Part shown: positions 1 through 8,462 of the stretch, one piece after another
How the letters are laid out: each line of letters begins with the position of its first letter
Numbering within the stretch: position 1 is the stretch's first letter
NCBI GenBank assembly: GCA_023398375.1
Contig: JAEWSH010000037.1
Coordinates: 310,001-374,000, forward strand
DNA: 64,000 nt
From: Bacillota bacterium
Lineage (GTDB): Bacteria > Bacillota > Clostridia > Lachnospirales > Lachnospiraceae
Reading direction: 5' to 3'
Notes under the pieces: generated by a model
Databases searched by the model: none
Seen by the model: the letters and a program-made list of their open reading frames with translations, nothing else
What the model was told of the DNA's origin: nothing
Translations under genes and position numbers: made by a program

Positions 1-579
1 TTCCGCCTTCTCCACTTTGCCCTTCGGAAAATCTGCCCCGTTCCGCATTACTGTGTATGTTCCCTTGTATCCTAAGCTTTTAAGGTTCTCTCCCGCACCT
101 TCACTCACCACCCATACATCATCGCATGCTTCAATATTATTTACCAGCCACTTAATTGCCACTTCCTGCATTGGTTTCATAGAAAAAGACTCTTTGATTG
201 CCACATCAAATTTTGTATGATACGTAAACACGACTGGTATTTGCTTTGTTTCTCTCAGCATTCTAGCTAATACCGCGGATGCGACCGGACAGTGGCAATG
301 AATTATATCGATATCATAGTCATCTAATAGCCGCAGCGTATCTGCATCCAATGGATAACCTGCCCGATATCCGATTCCTGGTGCTATATTAAAGCTTTTA
401 TATCTCACCACAGGAAAATCATAGGTATCTTCAGATTCCGGATACCAAGGTACAGCAACAATGGCTTCGCCAAACTTTTTCTGAATAATATTCGCATAGT
501 TGATCACAGCATTTGCCACACCATCTATCACAGGTGGAAATGAATCGTTTAAAAGACATACTTTTATTTTTTCTTTCAT
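1..579 (-). CDS. Glycosyltransferase family 4 (GT-B), N-terminal part
   Basis: The open frame runs off the left edge of the window; only the first 193 residues are present. The protein opens with KIKVCLLNDSFPPVIDGVAN, the glycine-rich first strand-loop of GT-B glycosyltransferases (GT4/MshA/diglucosyl-DAG synthase-like). It continues with the family's DIDIIHCHCP and VVFTYHTKFD segments, which line the acceptor cleft. The nucleotide-sugar-binding C-terminal half lies outside the window. The start is set by GGGAGG about 7 bases before the ATG at 579. It follows the DUF1919 gene by 15 bases, so the two are probably co-transcribed and may act on the same envelope glycan or glycolipid. The sugar and acceptor cannot be read from this fragment. 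Confidence 0.85.
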   Translation of the reverse strand, partial: MKEKIKVCLLNDSFPPVIDGVANAVINYANIIQKKFGEAIVAVPWYPESEDTYDFPVVRYKSFNIAPGIGYRAGYPLDADTLRLLDDYDIDIIHCHCPVASAVLARMLRETKQIPVVFTYHTKFDVAIKESFSMKPMQEVAIKWLVNNIEACDDVWVVSEGAGENLKSLGYKGTYTVMRNGADFPKGKVEKAE

Positions 580-594
580 TTCAATACCTCCCGG

Positions 595-1206
595 TTAATT
601 CTGATTCAAAAAAGATACATAGTCAAATTGTTCATAATACCTTTCAATACTGCTCTTTCTATATTCGAACAGGAAATCACAGGATTCCTTATCTTCAAAT
701 CCAGTAATATAATAAGCGCTCTTTATCTCCCCATACTCCTTATGTGTAAATACTACTTTGTGAGAAAAGGGAAGTGCATCGAATTCCACCAGATCTTCAT
801 AAGTACATCCTCTTCCTTCATTCATAACTATATAAAGATTATCCTTATCTATTCTTTTTACTCTTTCATACCATTTTACCGCGGCCTCTCCAAAGTTATC
901 ATAATGCATAAAATGAATCGTAATCTCACCAAGCCGGCCAACCGGATATGTATATTCATCTGTAACATACTGCCTCAATTCCAATCCCAGATAATAATCC
1001 AGGTTACGAACAAAGCGAATAAAGTCTTGAATACTGAAAAAAAGGTTAATAGTCGGTGAATTAAATTTTAAATGTAAGTCATGATACATAAAAGTTCCAT
1101 TACAATTATTTGACAATATGGTCGGCGTCATATTATGTAATGATTTTCTTAATCTCTGAAGCCTTTTCTCTATAACTGCTTCTCTTATATTTTTCATCAA
1201 TTCCAT
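595..1206 (-). CDS. DUF1919 family protein (putative envelope polysaccharide function)
   Basis: A 203-residue soluble protein. It has the DUF1919 hallmarks: ILSNNCNGTFMYHDL near residue 30, a LKFNSPTINLFF segment, a YPVGRLGEITIHFMHY segment and FDALPFSHKVVFTH. Members of this family are usually found among exopolysaccharide or capsule genes, where an acyl- or pyruvyl-transferase-like role has been guessed, but I know of no demonstrated biochemical function. Here it sits 15 bases upstream of a glycosyltransferase on the same strand, which fits a surface-glycan role. The start ATG is preceded by AAGAGG at a spacing of 8. An extended -10 promoter lies just upstream and a likely terminator separates it from spoVAC, so it is probably not part of the spoVA transcript. 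Confidence 0.8.
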   Translation of the reverse strand: MELMKNIREAVIEKRLQRLRKSLHNMTPTILSNNCNGTFMYHDLHLKFNSPTINLFFSIQDFIRFVRNLDYYLGLELRQYVTDEYTYPVGRLGEITIHFMHYDNFGEAAVKWYERVKRIDKDNLYIVMNEGRGCTYEDLVEFDALPFSHKVVFTHKEYGEIKSAYYITGFEDKESCDFLFEYRKSSIERYYEQFDYVSFLNQN

Positions 1207-1236
1207 TATGTTAACCTCTTATGTAATTTCTTTATC

Positions 1237-1245
1237 ATTATAGCA
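1237..1245 (-). promoter_or_regulatory. Extended -10 promoter for the DUF1919-glycosyltransferase pair
   Basis: On the minus strand TGC-TATAAT, an extended -10 element, lies about 30 bases before the DUF1919 start. No good -35 hexamer is visible, as is common for TGn promoters. Inferred by eye only. Confidence 0.45.
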
Positions 1246-1267
1246 AATTACACTGTATTTTTACAGA

Positions 1268-1298
1268 CAAAAAGGTCACAATCTTTTATGATCGAGAC
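1268..1298 (-). terminator. Probable rho-independent terminator after spoVAC
   Basis: On the minus strand an interrupted stem (GGTC...GACC with inner ATC/GAT pairs) is followed by TTTTTG, 28 bases downstream of the spoVAC stop. It would end the spoVAA-AB-AC transcript. The stem is weak, so confidence is moderate. Confidence 0.45.
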
Positions 1299-1325
1299 CC
1301 TTCATTATTTTCAGACGCCATTCTT

Positions 1326-1787
1326 TTACAAGTTGAACCAACCTAATATTTTGACCATCCAGTATAAAAATCCCAAAATCCAGCTGGTAAAAATACCATA
1401 TAAAATGACAGGTCCTGCTATTGTAAAAATCTTGCTGCCTATTCCAAAAACTTGTCCTTCCTTCTTGAATTCCATTGCGGGCGCCGCTACAGAATTTGCA
1501 AAACCTGTGATTGGAACCAAAGCACCCGCGCCTCCGAATTTTGCAATTTTCGGATAAATATTAAGTCCAGTTAACATAACTGATAAAAATACGAGAATCA
1601 AAGAACACCATGAGCCTGCTATTTCCTTATCCGCACCAATACCTATATAATAATTTGTGATCCACTGACCAATTACGCAAATGATTCCTCCGACTAAAAA
1701 TGCTTTTGCCATTTGCAGCAATAGATTATGGGTCGGTGTTACCTGTTTAACATATTCCTGATATTCTTTTTGCTTCTTTTCATCCAT
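1326..1787 (-). CDS. spoVAC: Stage V sporulation protein AC
   Basis: A 153-residue inner-membrane protein of the SpoVA dipicolinic-acid channel, which moves Ca-DPA into the forespore and releases it during germination. It matches SpoVAC over its length: TPTHNLLLQMAKAFLVGGII near the N-terminus, then GAGALVPITGFANSVAAPAM and EFKKEGQVFGIGSKIFTIAG in the middle, with four or five hydrophobic segments. In Bacillus SpoVAC acts as a mechanosensitive channel. AAGGAG precedes the ATG by about 10 bases. It lies 61 bases after spoVAB in a common transcript. Oddly, spoVAD and spoVAE, which normally follow, are absent here: the next gene is an unrelated DUF1919 protein. Confidence 0.95.
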   Translation of the reverse strand: MDEKKQKEYQEYVKQVTPTHNLLLQMAKAFLVGGIICVIGQWITNYYIGIGADKEIAGSWCSLILVFLSVMLTGLNIYPKIAKFGGAGALVPITGFANSVAAPAMEFKKEGQVFGIGSKIFTIAGPVILYGIFTSWILGFLYWMVKILGWFNL

Positions 1788-1848
1788 CGTTTGCTATTCT
1801 CCTTTAGCTATTTATGTTTTATTTCTATCCATTTTTATATTTTATTAA

Positions 1849-2337
1849 TTATACTCCTCCAAACAAATAAATCTGCTTGATAAAATAAAATAGGGCGCCA
1901 GCTACTTTTCCAAGTGCAATCATAAGTATGGCAATTCCCAAACCATGTCTGAATCCGGCTCTTCGAAAAAAAATAGAGATTGAATCCAGCATTTCTGCTA
2001 TGGCAATTGCATAACATCCTATAAACATTCCTGCAAATACTCCAAAAACAATAAGTAAAGCATATGCAATATACCTCCATGTATATTCGCTTATATTTGT
2101 ATACGTCAACACATAGTTACCAATCATCAGATATTTATGAAATACACTGAATACACATCCCACAATCGTTCCAGCGCAAACCATGTTTTCATAGAAGAAT
2201 ATTTTATCTCCTGAATGTGTCTTTCCTGCAAATCGGGGAATCAGCCCCACTGATACAAAAACGGTAAGCACACCGCCGGAAACAATGAGTCCAAAACTTC
2301 CCCCTATGACCGCCATAAAAATATTTTTAAGAAACAT
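1849..2337 (-). CDS. spoVAB: Stage V sporulation protein AB
   Basis: A membrane protein of about 162 residues with four to five transmembrane stretches, matching SpoVAB (FGLIVSGGVLTVFVSVGLIP, then IPRFAGKTHS and FFRRAGFRHGLGIAIL). It belongs to the SpoVA complex in the forespore inner membrane; its individual role is not defined. The coding start overlaps the end of spoVAA by 11 bases, which suggests translational coupling. The start could be the TTG one codon upstream (2340) or the ATG at 2337; GGGAGG stands 9 or 12 bases before them, and I chose the ATG. Confidence 0.93.
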   Translation of the reverse strand: MFLKNIFMAVIGGSFGLIVSGGVLTVFVSVGLIPRFAGKTHSGDKIFFYENMVCAGTIVGCVFSVFHKYLMIGNYVLTYTNISEYTWRYIAYALLIVFGVFAGMFIGCYAIAIAEMLDSISIFFRRAGFRHGLGIAILMIALGKVAGALFYFIKQIYLFGGV

Positions 2338-2953
2338 CAATGGTCTTTCCCTCCCTGTCTGCTGTTTCCGATAATGCTGTATTTACAGCCATTTCATATT
2401 CTCGCATTTCTACCTCTACAGGTGTTGGATCCTTTGTAATACGCCTTTTACCAATATGATTAAAAAAAATAATAATACCAAATCCAAGTCCAAGTGAATA
2501 GGCAATTTCAAGTACCGTACAACCATTTGATTCTGTTCCCGTCACCATAAAAAAAATCTGTTCAAACATCTTATTGATTCCAATATCATTATGAAAAGCC
2601 ATAACTGTAAATGATGTCCCAAAAAAGCAGACAAGTGCAATCAATATCGTCTTTACTACAACAAGTATGCCTTTGTTTTTTACTGATTCGATCCGTTCCA
2701 CTACTACTTCTGTCGTACTTCCTATATTATCGATGGTCAGATTCGGTGATATTTTCTCTAACAATTCGATAATTTTCAGCATGCTGATTACCTGTCTCTT
2801 ATCTTCCTGAAACGTATAAATCTTTAATGACTTTGCTTTTGCAATGATATGTGGATCCCTGCAGGTTACCTTTGCGATATCCTTTAAAAATAATTCTTTT
2901 TGTGTAACTTCTGCGTTTTGTACTAATTTTATATATAAAATTGTCTCCTGCAT
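2327..2953 (-). CDS. spoVAA: Stage V sporulation protein AA
   Basis: A 208-residue protein and the first gene of the spoVA operon. An N-terminal soluble domain of about 90 residues has the SpoVAA pattern (LYIKLVQNAEVTQKELFLKD...), followed by two hydrophobic segments near residues 95-120 and 148-168, so the N-terminal domain is probably anchored at the forespore inner membrane. GGGAAG precedes the ATG by 5 bases. A SigG-type promoter sits 64-93 bases upstream, which matches expression of spoVA in the forespore in Bacillus. The gene overlaps spoVAB. Confidence 0.92.
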   Translation of the reverse strand: MQETILYIKLVQNAEVTQKELFLKDIAKVTCRDPHIIAKAKSLKIYTFQEDKRQVISMLKIIELLEKISPNLTIDNIGSTTEVVVERIESVKNKGILVVVKTILIALVCFFGTSFTVMAFHNDIGINKMFEQIFFMVTGTESNGCTVLEIAYSLGLGFGIIIFFNHIGKRRITKDPTPVEVEMREYEMAVNTALSETADREGKTIDVS

Positions 2954-3016
2954 TTTCTTCCCTGCCAGTATTTATTTCTTTTTCCACTATTTTCAATAGA
3001 TATTTTTTTATATTCA

Positions 3017-3046
3017 TAGTATGGATTTCTAATTCTTTTTTATACC
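3017..3046 (-). promoter_or_regulatory. Probable SigG (or SigF) forespore promoter of spoVAA
   Basis: On the minus strand GGTATA (3046-3041) and CATACTA (3023-3017) are separated by 17 bases. CATACTA is the -10 consensus of Bacillus SigG promoters, and GTATA/GAATA is the matching -35. It lies 64 bases before the spoVAA ATG. Position and sequence agree with the known SigG control of spoVA. Confidence 0.65.
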
Positions 3047-3140
3047 AAAATTGTTAACAAGTCACATAAAAACGTACCTTCACTGTCTTTCGTTTACATT
3101 AACAGGGTATTTCTATGGAGATAAAAGCACTTGAATCTAT

Positions 3141-3186
3141 AAAGTAAAAAGGATTATACATAAATTGCTTCCTGCATAATCCTTTT
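3141..3186 (-). terminator. Rho-independent terminator of the exporter operon
   Basis: An 11-bp stem (AAAAGGATTAT paired with ATAATCCTTTT, 3147-3157 with 3176-3186) with an 18-base loop, followed on the minus strand by further T residues. It lies 42 bases after the stop of the coiled-coil partner gene. Confidence 0.75.
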
Positions 3187-3227
3187 AAAATCGTCTATCT
3201 TGTCTTAAAATATGTTTTATAAAACTA

Positions 3228-5108
3228 TTATTGACCAATCCAGCCGAACATTTTTTTAAATACTGCTTTTGTGCGTCCCCAAAAACCAATATTCGTCTTT
3301 GCCGGTTCTAAGTCTACCGCATCATCCACCTCTGCATCATCAATTGATATTTCCTGCGTTCTCATGATAATTTGTATACTTGCCGGTGTTTCATTCTTAG
3401 TTGAAGTGAAAGATGGGAATTCAAGGCTCGTATCGATATTCAATACATTGGAATCCTCTTCCATCTTATCCAATTCATCATCAATCGCATTTTTCATGAC
3501 ATCTTTCGCATTACGGAATGTATCTGTTCCTTTCGTCGCACTGATGCCTCCTCCTGCGATACCGATCATTCCGTCAAGTGTATCATCAAGTGCTTCACTT
3601 ACACTTCCTTCTGTTGCTTCCATAACAAGGCGGGTATTCTTCATCGCAATGCCTGCTGCCCATACAAATTTGTTCGTGTTGTCAACAAGTGCCTGTGTAT
3701 CATCCAGCATGCTTTGTATTTCCAGTTTATAATCATTACTGTAATTGCCCTGCAATGCCTTTGTCTGAGTAATGATAGATTGCAATTTATAGGTGATTTC
3801 ATTAGCTGAACCCAATAATTCGTCAGTTTCATCTCCCATGGCAAGCGCTGGATTTTCCTTTAGGACACTGATATCGTGTTGGTAAGCTTCCAATAATTGA
3901 GCAATCGCATAATCAGATTTATCAGTTCCGGAAGTTGCATCCGCAGACAGTGCTGCCTGTAGTTGATCTATGTTAGTATTGCTTCCCAGACTCGCGCTCA
4001 TTTCTCCCAAATCTCTTAGCGAATGCTGTAAATCATTTGTGGTACTGGTCAGATCATCCATGATATCCCTGGCTTCCGCCATCGCTATTGCAATATCATT
4101 CAACTGATAGCTGACATCATCTGCAATCCGCTTTCCTTCGGCAAAATGAGGATCCATGGCCGATAAGCTCAGAGACAGATTATACATGGAATCAATCGTC
4201 GCATCCATGGAAGATTCCAAAGATTCTCTTTGTCCGTCAAAAGTTGCCTTTGCTTCTTTTGCTTTTGCTGCTCCAGTTTTCGCTTTTTCAAGTCCGGCCT
4301 TCATCTCTTCCAGACTGTCCAGTACCACGTCAGCACTATCACTCATGGCATCTACAGAATCCCTGACAGTATCTTTGACTTCCCTGACATCCGATATCAT
4401 ATCAAGAGATTCCAATGTTGCCGGAACCATCATAAAGAATACACCCATAGATTCAAAACTATCGGTACCGATATTTACTTCAAAATTTCCTTCTTCTCCC
4501 GGCATTGCCATAAATACGACCGCTTTATAGGTACCGACGGATTGTAACTGCGAGCCAGGTGCATCAATACTGAGTGCTTCTGACATATCGACCATCGTTG
4601 CAGCAGATAGAATCAGATTATTTTTATAATATGCCGGTGCTTTCTCGTTTGGTGTCGCCTTAATGTTAATTGTAACCATTCCGCTTGCACCTGCAAGATC
4701 TTCTCCTGCACATTCCACACCGTTTAATTTATAGGAAACATCAAGATTCCATGGAATATTTGTTGCCAGATTTTTTGACTCACATTCATAATAAAAATTA
4801 TTTGTTCCCTCCGGTAATTTCCATGTTACTTTACCATTTTCAATTACCGGTTCCGCTTTGTTACTCATATTGATAACATTATCATAATTACCGTAATCAA
4901 CAATATCTTTGTTTCCATTTAATGTGCATCCCTTTACTACACTTACGCTATTCACTGCTCCATAATAGTCCAGATTTGCATACACCGCTTCATCAGTTTC
5001 GACTTTTGGTGCTCCTGCATAACAGGTAGAACCGATGGTCGTCGATACTATTACTACACCTAATGTTCCAGCCACTAATCCTTTGCAAACTCTTTTATTT
5101 ATTTTCAT
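3228..5108 (-). CDS. Secreted coiled-coil protein paired with an MMPL exporter
   Basis: About 626 residues from the ATG at 5108, chosen because AAGGAGG stands 9 bases before it; the open frame extends 32 codons further upstream without a better site. An export signal is clear: a basic start, a hydrophobic stretch (LVAGTLGVVIVSTTIGST) and CYAGA as cleavage region. After a beta-rich first third, residues about 240-560 are a long helical region rich in Ala, Asp, Ser and Met heptads, resembling the extracytoplasmic coiled coil of YhgE/Pip-type proteins. The C-terminus ends in a short basic amphipathic helix (GFWGRTKAVFKKMFGWIGQ) that may touch the membrane. It follows the MMPL gene by 46 bases, so it is probably an accessory or partner subunit of that pump. 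No enzyme motif is visible. Confidence 0.75.
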   Translation of the reverse strand: MKINKRVCKGLVAGTLGVVIVSTTIGSTCYAGAPKVETDEAVYANLDYYGAVNSVSVVKGCTLNGNKDIVDYGNYDNVINMSNKAEPVIENGKVTWKLPEGTNNFYYECESKNLATNIPWNLDVSYKLNGVECAGEDLAGASGMVTINIKATPNEKAPAYYKNNLILSAATMVDMSEALSIDAPGSQLQSVGTYKAVVFMAMPGEEGNFEVNIGTDSFESMGVFFMMVPATLESLDMISDVREVKDTVRDSVDAMSDSADVVLDSLEEMKAGLEKAKTGAAKAKEAKATFDGQRESLESSMDATIDSMYNLSLSLSAMDPHFAEGKRIADDVSYQLNDIAIAMAEARDIMDDLTSTTNDLQHSLRDLGEMSASLGSNTNIDQLQAALSADATSGTDKSDYAIAQLLEAYQHDISVLKENPALAMGDETDELLGSANEITYKLQSIITQTKALQGNYSNDYKLEIQSMLDDTQALVDNTNKFVWAAGIAMKNTRLVMEATEGSVSEALDDTLDGMIGIAGGGISATKGTDTFRNAKDVMKNAIDDELDKMEEDSNVLNIDTSLEFPSFTSTKNETPASIQIIMRTQEISIDDAEVDDAVDLEPAKTNIGFWGRTKAVFKKMFGWIGQ

Positions 5109-5154
5109 CAGGATTGCCTCCTTATCCTTAATTGCGATTTCTCGTTCTTTCTTG

Positions 5155-7446
5155 TTATTTGTCACTATCATCTTCTGCATTTGTCCATCTGACTGTCTTT
5201 TCACGGATACGTGCTCTTACTTTTCTGCCTCTGCGTCTGGCATCTTTATTGATGCGTTCCATCCTGTCTTTCTCCCTGAATATGTTCTTGTCAAACATGG
5301 TAAGTAACGCAGGAAGTACCAGTATTACCAGTATCAGGCTCAGCAATGCGCCACGTCCCACCATATGGCCTATAGATGAAACCGCCGCAACACTTGATAT
5401 AAAGTAAATTCCATATCCTGCAACCGTCAATATAGAACCAGATGTCAGAATAGATAATGCACTCTTTTGTACTGCAAGCATAGCGGATTGCTTTTTATCC
5501 ATATCAACACGTGAGTCCAAATAATTATTGGTCAGCAGTATCGAATAATCTACAGTCGCTCCCAACTGAATACAGCATACAATAACATAACCGGCAAATA
5601 AAAATGTCTCTCCTTCCAGATACGGAATCGCCATGTTGATAAAGATTGCAACATTAATTGGAATCAATACTATAATTGGTATTAAAAACGATCTGAATGC
5701 AATCGCTACGACAAGTGCTACCCCGATCAGGGAAAGTATATTAACCACAAAGTAATCTGACAAACAGATTTCTTTTAAGTCCTGTGTAGAAGGTGTGTTA
5801 CCAACTACATACGACTCACCCGGATAATATTCCTTAACAATCTTTTGTATCTCGTTTGATGTTTCAAATGCAAAGTCACTTTCACTTGCAGTTTTCGCAA
5901 ATACCAGCATTCTCGTATAATTTTCCGTTCTAAGCTGTCCGGTTATGCTTTCCGGTACGATGCTTTCCGGTACTCCTTCCGGTAATACGTTGGCAAGAGC
6001 TGTCACGCTTTTTATGTAATACAGATCATCTAATTCATCTGCCAATTCTTTTTCTTTAATGCGTGATTCATTCGGTACAATGACCAGATACAGATTGCTG
6101 CGGCCAAATTTTCCTTCAATTTCTTTGGTATCATTATATACCTTTGTTCCTTCGCTGGATCCAAGAGAACTGTTTCCGAATGTAAAGCTATTCATGTTCT
6201 GCGCAATAAAGGAAGGAAGAACTATAATAACGATAAATGCCAGTACTCCATAACGGATCTTATAGATAACATGACTAAATTTTTCAAATGTGGGCATGAC
6301 AGATCTATGCTGTGTCTTTTGGATCAAATTATCAAACTTCAGGATTAATGCCGGCATTAAGAAAATCACTGTGGCAACACTGCAGATAATACTTTTCCCC
6401 AATACAATGCCAATGTCTTTTCCAAGGCCGAACTTCATAGCAAATAATGCCATGAAACCTACAAATGTCGTTGCCGCACTCGAAAGAACCGGTAAGGCTG
6501 ACATCCTGAGCGCGTTAGACATTGCCTGCTCTTTTGCTATTCCCGTATTTTTTTCACGTACAAATGTATGAAACAGGAAAATAGAGTAATCCATGGAAAT
6601 GGCAAGCTGTAAAATAGAGGATACGCTGGAACTCAAAAAGGATATGGTTCCCATAAAAATATTACTGCCTCTGTTTAAAATAATCGCAACGCCCATAACC
6701 GCCAGAAACAGTATCGGTTCAAACCATGATGTTGTAGTCAACAATAAAATAATCAGAATCATAATAACCGCAACAGTCGTCGCAATTGCGATTTCCCGGT
6801 TCAACGTCTTTTCGAGGGATTTATTTTCCACTGCTGGTCCGGAATATCTTCCTTTATCCCCGAGTAGATCCTGAATATCAGAAACGGCTTCCTTGGTCTT
6901 GTCGGAAGTATCACCTTCCACAAAAGTAACATCCATAACTGCACAATTGTCTTTATAATAATCTTCTTGTTTATCCACATCTACAAATCCCTGGGACATA
7001 TAAACATCCGAACTCATCCAGGTGACCATGTCTACACCGTCAATCTTTTCTATAAGCTGTTTATAAATACTAGCTTCATAAATACTAACATCTTTAATCA
7101 TGATTCGTGCCGTACCCGGATAACCAAATTCCTGTTCCATCAGATCGATTGCCTTCTTTGAAGTAACAGAACCTGGGAGGTATTCGGTCAAATCATAATT
7201 GACCTTAACAAAGGGACTGCTGATCAAACATAAAACAAATATAACGGCAAACACGATTCCAATAGTTCTTCGCCTGTCAATAATCATATCAATAAGCGAA
7301 AATTTCGTACTTGCTCCTTTTTGAGAAGCATGTGTTTTTTCTTTGTGTCTTTCCCATCTCTCTTTCAGAGAAGTTTTTTCTTTTTTCTCTTTCACATTGA
7401 CTCCTGCTTTCTTTTTATTGACTTTTTTTTTAATTTTGTGTAACAT
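5155..7446 (-). CDS. MMPL/RND-family membrane exporter
   Basis: A 763-residue pump of the MMPL branch of RND transporters, which move lipids, glycolipids or amphipathic drugs using the proton gradient. The layout is a basic cytoplasmic N-terminus (1-60), TM1 near 61-80, a first extracytoplasmic domain (81-215), a bundle of transmembrane helices (216-370), and then the whole unit repeated (second domain 415-560, helices 565-740). Both halves carry the Asp-Tyr proton-relay pair of MMPL proteins: SMDYSIF (D286-Y287) and TVDYSIL (D633-Y634). It is divergent from a TetR regulator, with paired operators between them. The ATG at 7446 has GGAGG unusually far away (17 bases), and that GGAGG lies inside one operator. 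Substrate unknown. Confidence 0.9.
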   Translation of the reverse strand: MLHKIKKKVNKKKAGVNVKEKKEKTSLKERWERHKEKTHASQKGASTKFSLIDMIIDRRRTIGIVFAVIFVLCLISSPFVKVNYDLTEYLPGSVTSKKAIDLMEQEFGYPGTARIMIKDVSIYEASIYKQLIEKIDGVDMVTWMSSDVYMSQGFVDVDKQEDYYKDNCAVMDVTFVEGDTSDKTKEAVSDIQDLLGDKGRYSGPAVENKSLEKTLNREIAIATTVAVIMILIILLLTTTSWFEPILFLAVMGVAIILNRGSNIFMGTISFLSSSVSSILQLAISMDYSIFLFHTFVREKNTGIAKEQAMSNALRMSALPVLSSAATTFVGFMALFAMKFGLGKDIGIVLGKSIICSVATVIFLMPALILKFDNLIQKTQHRSVMPTFEKFSHVIYKIRYGVLAFIVIIVLPSFIAQNMNSFTFGNSSLGSSEGTKVYNDTKEIEGKFGRSNLYLVIVPNESRIKEKELADELDDLYYIKSVTALANVLPEGVPESIVPESITGQLRTENYTRMLVFAKTASESDFAFETSNEIQKIVKEYYPGESYVVGNTPSTQDLKEICLSDYFVVNILSLIGVALVVAIAFRSFLIPIIVLIPINVAIFINMAIPYLEGETFLFAGYVIVCCIQLGATVDYSILLTNNYLDSRVDMDKKQSAMLAVQKSALSILTSGSILTVAGYGIYFISSVAAVSSIGHMVGRGALLSLILVILVLPALLTMFDKNIFREKDRMERINKDARRRGRKVRARIREKTVRWTNAEDDSDK

Positions 7447-7460
7447 ACAAATTGCATTAA

Positions 7461-7517
7461 TGACCTCCAGTCATTTTTCTCACTAAACAGTTATATCACC
7501 TTTATGACCGTTAGTCA
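7461..7517. promoter_or_regulatory. Two matching TetR-type operators between exporter and regulator
   Basis: Two palindromes of identical design, TGAC-N5-GTCA, lie at 7461-7473 (flanked further by AAT/ATT-type bases, giving AATGAC...GTCATT) and 7505-7517. Their starts are 44 bases apart, about four helical turns. The first covers the Shine-Dalgarno GGAGG of the exporter message. They are the natural binding sites for the divergently encoded TetR protein. Seen in sequence; binding is inferred. Confidence 0.6.
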
Positions 7518-7617
7518 ATATTAATAAACAAAATGTTTTGACTTTATTTTTCATTAACATGTAACGTATAATAAGTATCGTAAGAGTGTGTAAGTAAAAC
7601 CTTGCAGGAGGAATAAA

Positions 7618-8235
7618 ATGAGTAGCAAATGGGACGATAATAAAAACCGAAAACGAACCGCACTTCTTGAAAATGCCTTTGATTTATTTATTACAAAAGG
7701 AATCAATAAAACATCCATTTCAGATATTGTGCAGAAAGCAGGCGTTGCAAAAGGTACTTTTTATTTGTATTTTAAAGATAAAGAAGATATCCGCAATCGT
7801 TTACTGATTCATAAAATAAGTCATCTGCTTTCCCTTGCAGAAAATTCTTTGTCCCAGACCAACTTTACTGATCTGGCGGAAGAAATTATTTATATCACTG
7901 ATTATTTATTGGACAGCTTGCAAAAAGATACGTCTTTATTATTACTGACTGTCAAAAATATGAATTGGGGTTCTTTCAAAAAAGCGGTCATTTCTGATAA
8001 AAGTAATGAACTTAAACTTTATGAATTGTACGTATCTGTTTTTAAGGACTGCAGCCAGAAATATAAAAATACAGAAATATTGGTCTATATGATTATTGAA
8101 TTTGTCATCTCTACCAGTTATAGTGCTATTCTTTACGGAGAACCCGCTTCATTAAAAGATCTGAAACCATACTTATACGATACGATACGCGCTATGATGA
8201 AGGCACAGGAAATCGCTCCTGACAATTCTCTATAA
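7618..8235 (+). CDS. TetR/AcrR-family transcriptional repressor
   Basis: A 205-residue regulator. The N-terminal helix-turn-helix spans about residues 10-55 (LLENAFDLFITKGINKTSIS, then DIVQKAGVAKGTFYLYFKDK), the typical TetR pattern ending in the YxYFxxK recognition helix. Residues 60-195 are helical and form the ligand-binding and dimer domain, whose ligand cannot be read. AGGAGGA precedes the ATG by 7 bases. It is transcribed away from the MMPL exporter with two matching operator palindromes in the 171-base gap, so it probably represses the pump operon and itself, with release by a pump substrate. Confidence 0.9.
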   Translation: MSSKWDDNKNRKRTALLENAFDLFITKGINKTSISDIVQKAGVAKGTFYLYFKDKEDIRNRLLIHKISHLLSLAENSLSQTNFTDLAEEIIYITDYLLDSLQKDTSLLLLTVKNMNWGSFKKAVISDKSNELKLYELYVSVFKDCSQKYKNTEILVYMIIEFVISTSYSAILYGEPASLKDLKPYLYDTIRAMMKAQEIAPDNSL

Positions 8236-8260
8236 AAAAGAAAAGAAGCATACCATCTGG

Positions 8261-8402
8261 TTGGCGCCCCTATTCATGTGCATAAGTTTATCACCTAAAG
8301 TTATCAAAACAATAGCAGCGAATGGTTATCCAACAGAAGACACGGTCTCTATATAGATAATCCATTTGCTGCTATTTCATTTTAGACTGTTTAGTGATAA
8401 AC
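8261..8402 (+). repeat. Long imperfect palindrome, copy 1 (short form)
   Basis: This begins with GGCGCCCC and CATGTGCATAA, then an imperfect palindrome whose arms open with GTTTATCAC and close with GTGATAAAC. The arms share AATAGCAGC(G/A)AATGG and GGATAATCC-like blocks. It lies 25 bases after the tetR stop. A second, longer copy lies at 11556-11788 in the opposite orientation and is about 85-90% identical where they align. Both copies sit just downstream of a gene (tetR, sigF) in the same relative orientation. No open reading frame is visible. A MITE-like element or a recurrent 3'-end RNA hairpin are both possible. Confidence 0.75.
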
Positions 8403-8462
8403 CATTAGGTTTGCCAAATAGTTTTTTTATTTATGGGAAATAATTCATTATAAATATTAATA

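Noticed and set aside
17..220. Plus-strand open frame at the left edge
   Set aside because: It is antisense to the clear glycosyltransferase frame and has no ribosome site.
628..1059. 143-codon plus-strand frame
   Set aside because: It is the shadow of the DUF1919 gene; its composition is hydrophobic by reverse-complement of acidic codons and there is no ribosome site.
5108..5204. N-terminal 32-residue extension of the coiled-coil exported protein
   Set aside because: It would precede a clean signal peptide, and AAGGAGG stands before the inner ATG, so the shorter form was chosen.
7535..7590. tetR promoter from TTGACT and TATAAT
   Set aside because: The two hexamers are 23 bases apart, too far for a sigma-A promoter, so it was not annotated.
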